Shown here one piece after another: positions 60,980 through 64,000 of a stretch of DNA of 64,000 bases (within the stretch, counting starts at the first letter, position 1; each line of letters opens with the position of its first letter). The notes below the pieces were generated by a model. That model had not been told where the DNA came from and searched no databases. It saw nothing but the letters and a program-made list of their open reading frames with translations. The translations under genes were made by a program, and so were the position numbers. Source of the stretch: Daphnia carinata (Eukaryota > Arthropoda > Branchiopoda > Diplostraca > Daphniidae); contig NC_081331.1 of the NCBI RefSeq assembly GCF_022539665.2, forward strand, positions 1,646,501-1,710,500. Direction: 5' to 3'.

Positions 60980-63900
60980 ATCGTTTGTCCAATTTCGGAA
61001 AGTGATTAAACTATTCGTCTCTGCCTTAAAAGATGACAGCTCCGCTGAACGAATATAGCAGTTTTAATACACAACATTCAAAGGTCTTACATGAAATGTG
61101 TGCTGTGGCTTCATCAGCACGAACTCTTACAAATAATAGTTCCGAACAGCGACATGGTTACACGCAGAGATTCAACAAGAAGATGAAAGTGGGCGTTTGA
61201 AGCGGAGAAAGAGGAGTGCAAGCATGATGACGATTTGTAGAGCGGTAACCGCACCAAGACGTGCACTTTCCCGCTCCGACAATCCAGCACGGAAATAGTA
61301 TACTTAGAAACGGTTCAAATCTTTCTCTTTTTCTTTCTTCTTCAGGTGCATAGAATGGAGGACGAATATGGACAGGATCCAACTTTGTGATTTTTTGCCT
61401 TAAACTATTGGGAAAAAACCTAAAACTTTCCAGTGCCAATCAAGAGATGGAAACCGTGCAGTTCTGTACCCCATCATGCAACGTGACTATATGGTCTGCC
61501 GAGCAGGAAAATCTTCGAGCACGTGAAACTGTTTCCACGCTACGGCAAACTGACGTAATCACAGAATTCCGCTACCACACAGTAGGTCACCCACGATTGA
61601 CTGGTATGATTAAGCGTAGTCCTAGCATGTAGATCGTACATCATCACTGCTGTTTACATTTAACTTCGTGCAAAAAAAAAAATGAAGAACGAAAAAAAAA
61701 AATCTAAGAAAATAATAGGAAACAACGATCGCTTGGTTTTTCTACCGGATTGGAATGATGGAGTGTGATATGAACAACAACAACAAAATACCTGCATAAA
61801 TATGTTTAAAAAAAAAAAAACTTTCGCGGATGTAATAATACCAAAGGGTGTTTGCTCGAGCGCTGCATATATGATATACATGGAGTTCACGCAGCAATAC
61901 ACGGACGTCAGCGTTAAAGACCAGGTCTGTATGTCAGCTGTAAAACAGGAGAAAGCTGTGACAGCCCATATGGGGCGAGTTCCCGATAACCTTGCCTATA
62001 GCTCTCCTTTGCTACCAACAGCAGGTTGCAGTATTTTACCGTCCGATGGTTGTCGAATGACGTCAGGAGAAAATCACATTTCGTGTCTCCACCTTTCTTA
62101 GCTCCATAACGTTACAAAGGAATTTTTGCAGCATACAGTATTCATGGGCGTTACAATGAAATGGGAGCGTTCAGTTAGTACTAAACGTCACCAGTCCAAG
62201 GCCATTAACAGGGGCGAGTTACATTTTACAAAAGGTTCTCAACCGTTAATGCGTGCAGCTCACGTAACGATGGGCAGCGCAAAAGCAAGCAACGAGTGTT
62301 TCAAATCTCAAGTTGGGAAGAGTGCCTGTGGCAGGAATGTTTTCCTTTCACCGTCGATACTAGGGGGAAGGAAAACCGGAGTTTTCCTTGAATTGTTTTT
62401 AATAATCTAACCAGTTCTAATTCTTGAAGCTCAATTTCAGCATGTAATCACTGGTCGATAAACGATTGCAGGCACCATGTTTCTTCTCACCTACCAAAAA
62501 AAAAAAAATAGTAAACGCAGCTCCTCGAGCTTACCTGTTATCTATCCAGAGGCCGCAGTTTGCTGCCTTTGTGATGGATAAATACGCAAATAGCACGCAG
62601 CGATATAATGAAAAGAAAAAAGAATCTAAATCCATTATCCGGATAGAAAAACCCAACCTAACCGAACGATGATGATAAAGAGGGGAAAAAAAAGAAGAAG
62701 AAGAGATAAGATAAAAATCGAGACAGGTGCGGGCTGCACGATTAGAAAGTTAATAACCCAGGAAAATCATCTTTTCCATTTCTCATCATTTTTATACCGA
62801 TTTTCTTCCATCATCTTGTGTGTGCGGAAGACAAAGAGAAGAATATAGGGGAAAAGCTACAACTTTTAGAGAGGAGATGATAAAATGCTTGCAAAATGCA
62901 ATAATTCCCATCGCAGTAGGTCTGTGTGTCTAATAAGCATACGTACACGCCATCGGAGCGCACGTAACACGGCACCAAAAAGACAAACGCCCGGAACGGA
63001 TGACGTCAATCTGAACGATCAATATTTTAGGCAACTTTATTTCATTTTGGGATAGATAAGTAAATACTTGGCTGTGTCTACGTCTTGCGGATGTATATGG
63101 GGTTCATAACCCAATCGTTAACGACTGGACAATCTGTCGATGGGTTAAAAGATGAAGGAAGAAGAAAGAAAAAAAAACACACGCAAACGATTGTGGGGCT
63201 TTGACTTTTTTACACGCCGGTACCGCCGACAACGCACGCCGCGGCCATATAAATGTTGTGAGGAATAAACAGTCTGGCAGGCAGTTTTTCAAGAATGGAC
63301 TAGGAAAAAAAAAATTTATTTGCATATCAAAGTGGACACGCTGCCATGTCAATATATGCAAGAGACGACGAAGCGATGTCAACGTTTGTCGGAAGAAGAG
63401 AAAGAAGACTTTCACCTGTTTTCTATGTCAGCACAGATTTCGGAGGGGAAGACGAAAAAAAAAAGAACGAATAAGCAAACGTGAATAGCATGCCCTTTTT
63501 AAAAATTACATTCATTTTCTTTTCTAAATATATAAGCAGCGGTCGAATTCGAAAACCGAAGAGTCACGACATGATGACTACGAATGCCAAAAGACCTCCC
63601 CAAAATTTTGACACGACCAACAGGTGGAGACAGAATAAGGGTTTGACTTTTTCACAATTAGTCATCCTCTTTTTTTCCTACATTTTCAATGAATATGCAA
63701 ATAAATCAAAAAAGAAAAAAATAATATTTAAAGAATTTCAATTGCAATGCTGGTGGTGGAGTTAAAACGTGAAAGAAGTTTTTATTTATTTTTTTTTTAT
63801 TTTTTTACCATATCCACGATATTCGACACACACGGACTGCTTTCTCCACGACCAGCAAATATTCAAGTCACTTACATTAAACACGCAAAATCGTGAACAA

Positions 63901-64000
63901 CTTGAACGCTCCCCGCTAGCAATCCCACCCTACTTCTCGTTTTTGGCAAACAAGATTCGACACCAACCGCACGTTAAAGTCAACAATCCAATCTGAGATA
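60980..64000. other. Gene-poor right end of the window
   Basis: I find no exon series. Open frames at 61387-61632, 61802-62101, 62126-62410 and 63201-63488 are 80-100 codons with no domain, signal peptide or splice support. Homopolymer A runs are common. It may be promoter or intron sequence of a gene lying right of the window. Confidence 0.5.

Noticed and set aside
61387-63488. Several 80-100 codon frames at the right end
   Set aside because: No signal peptide, domain, consistent splice sites or related neighbour frame; expected by chance in this composition.
1-64000. tRNA, rRNA, CRISPR or operon features
   Set aside because: I saw no cloverleaf with a TTC-arm consensus, no rRNA-like block, no regular short spacer array, and no bacterial gene organisation.

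Overview
The window is eukaryotic nuclear DNA from an arthropod, most likely a branchiopod crustacean such as Daphnia. The species is an inference from gene content and style, not from a marker. Evidence: many short GT-AG introns (about 60-120 bp), dense conserved animal genes on both strands, AT-rich spacers full of A/T and G/C homopolymers, and best recalled matches to human and fly families (laminin gamma, prominin, NGLY1, ZIP7, B9D1). There is no rRNA, CRISPR array or prokaryotic operon.

Layout. 1-8.58 kb holds no gene I can support. 8.59-10.45 kb (-) is a secreted coiled-coil protein that I do not recognise. 11.67-13.60 kb (-) is peptide:N-glycanase (NGLY1), sharing a ~300 bp bidirectional promoter with an alpha-arrestin (ARRDC type) at 13.90-16.17 kb (+). 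16.79-17.33 kb (-) is an NR2C2AP homologue. 18.35-28.47 kb (+) is a prominin (CD133 family) with a non-coding first exon and 19 coding exons. 29.79-30.56 kb (-) is B9D1, a ciliary transition-zone protein. 31.25-32.66 kb (-) is the ER/Golgi zinc exporter ZIP7 (SLC39A7/Catsup). 34.83-36.77 kb (+) is a zeta-crystallin-type quinone reductase. 38.02-52.64 kb (+) is the laminin gamma-1 chain with three long introns. 54.15-56.62 kb (+) is a CYP4-family cytochrome P450. 57.15-59.43 kb is a non-coding block of inverted and tandem diverged repeats. 59.4-64.0 kb has no convincing intact gene, only a frame-broken membrane-protein-like fragment near 60.8 kb.

The genes are separate single-gene units of a metazoan genome and do not form one pathway. 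Several act at the secretory route or cell surface: laminin gamma and the coiled-coil protein are secreted, prominin sits in plasma-membrane protrusions, ZIP7 serves ER/Golgi zinc, and NGLY1 deglycosylates misfolded ER-exported proteins. I rebuilt exons by hand from GT-AG junctions. For all ten multi-exon models the reading frame closes exactly and the totals are divisible by three.

Main points for follow-up: the hairpin-plus-tandem repeat block; a 50-codon ORF with a strong signal peptide inside a laminin intron; a paired Cys-to-Ala loss in one laminin LE module; the shifted C-terminal Glu of laminin gamma; CTCF-like motifs at two divergent promoters; and an NGLY1 without its PUB domain.
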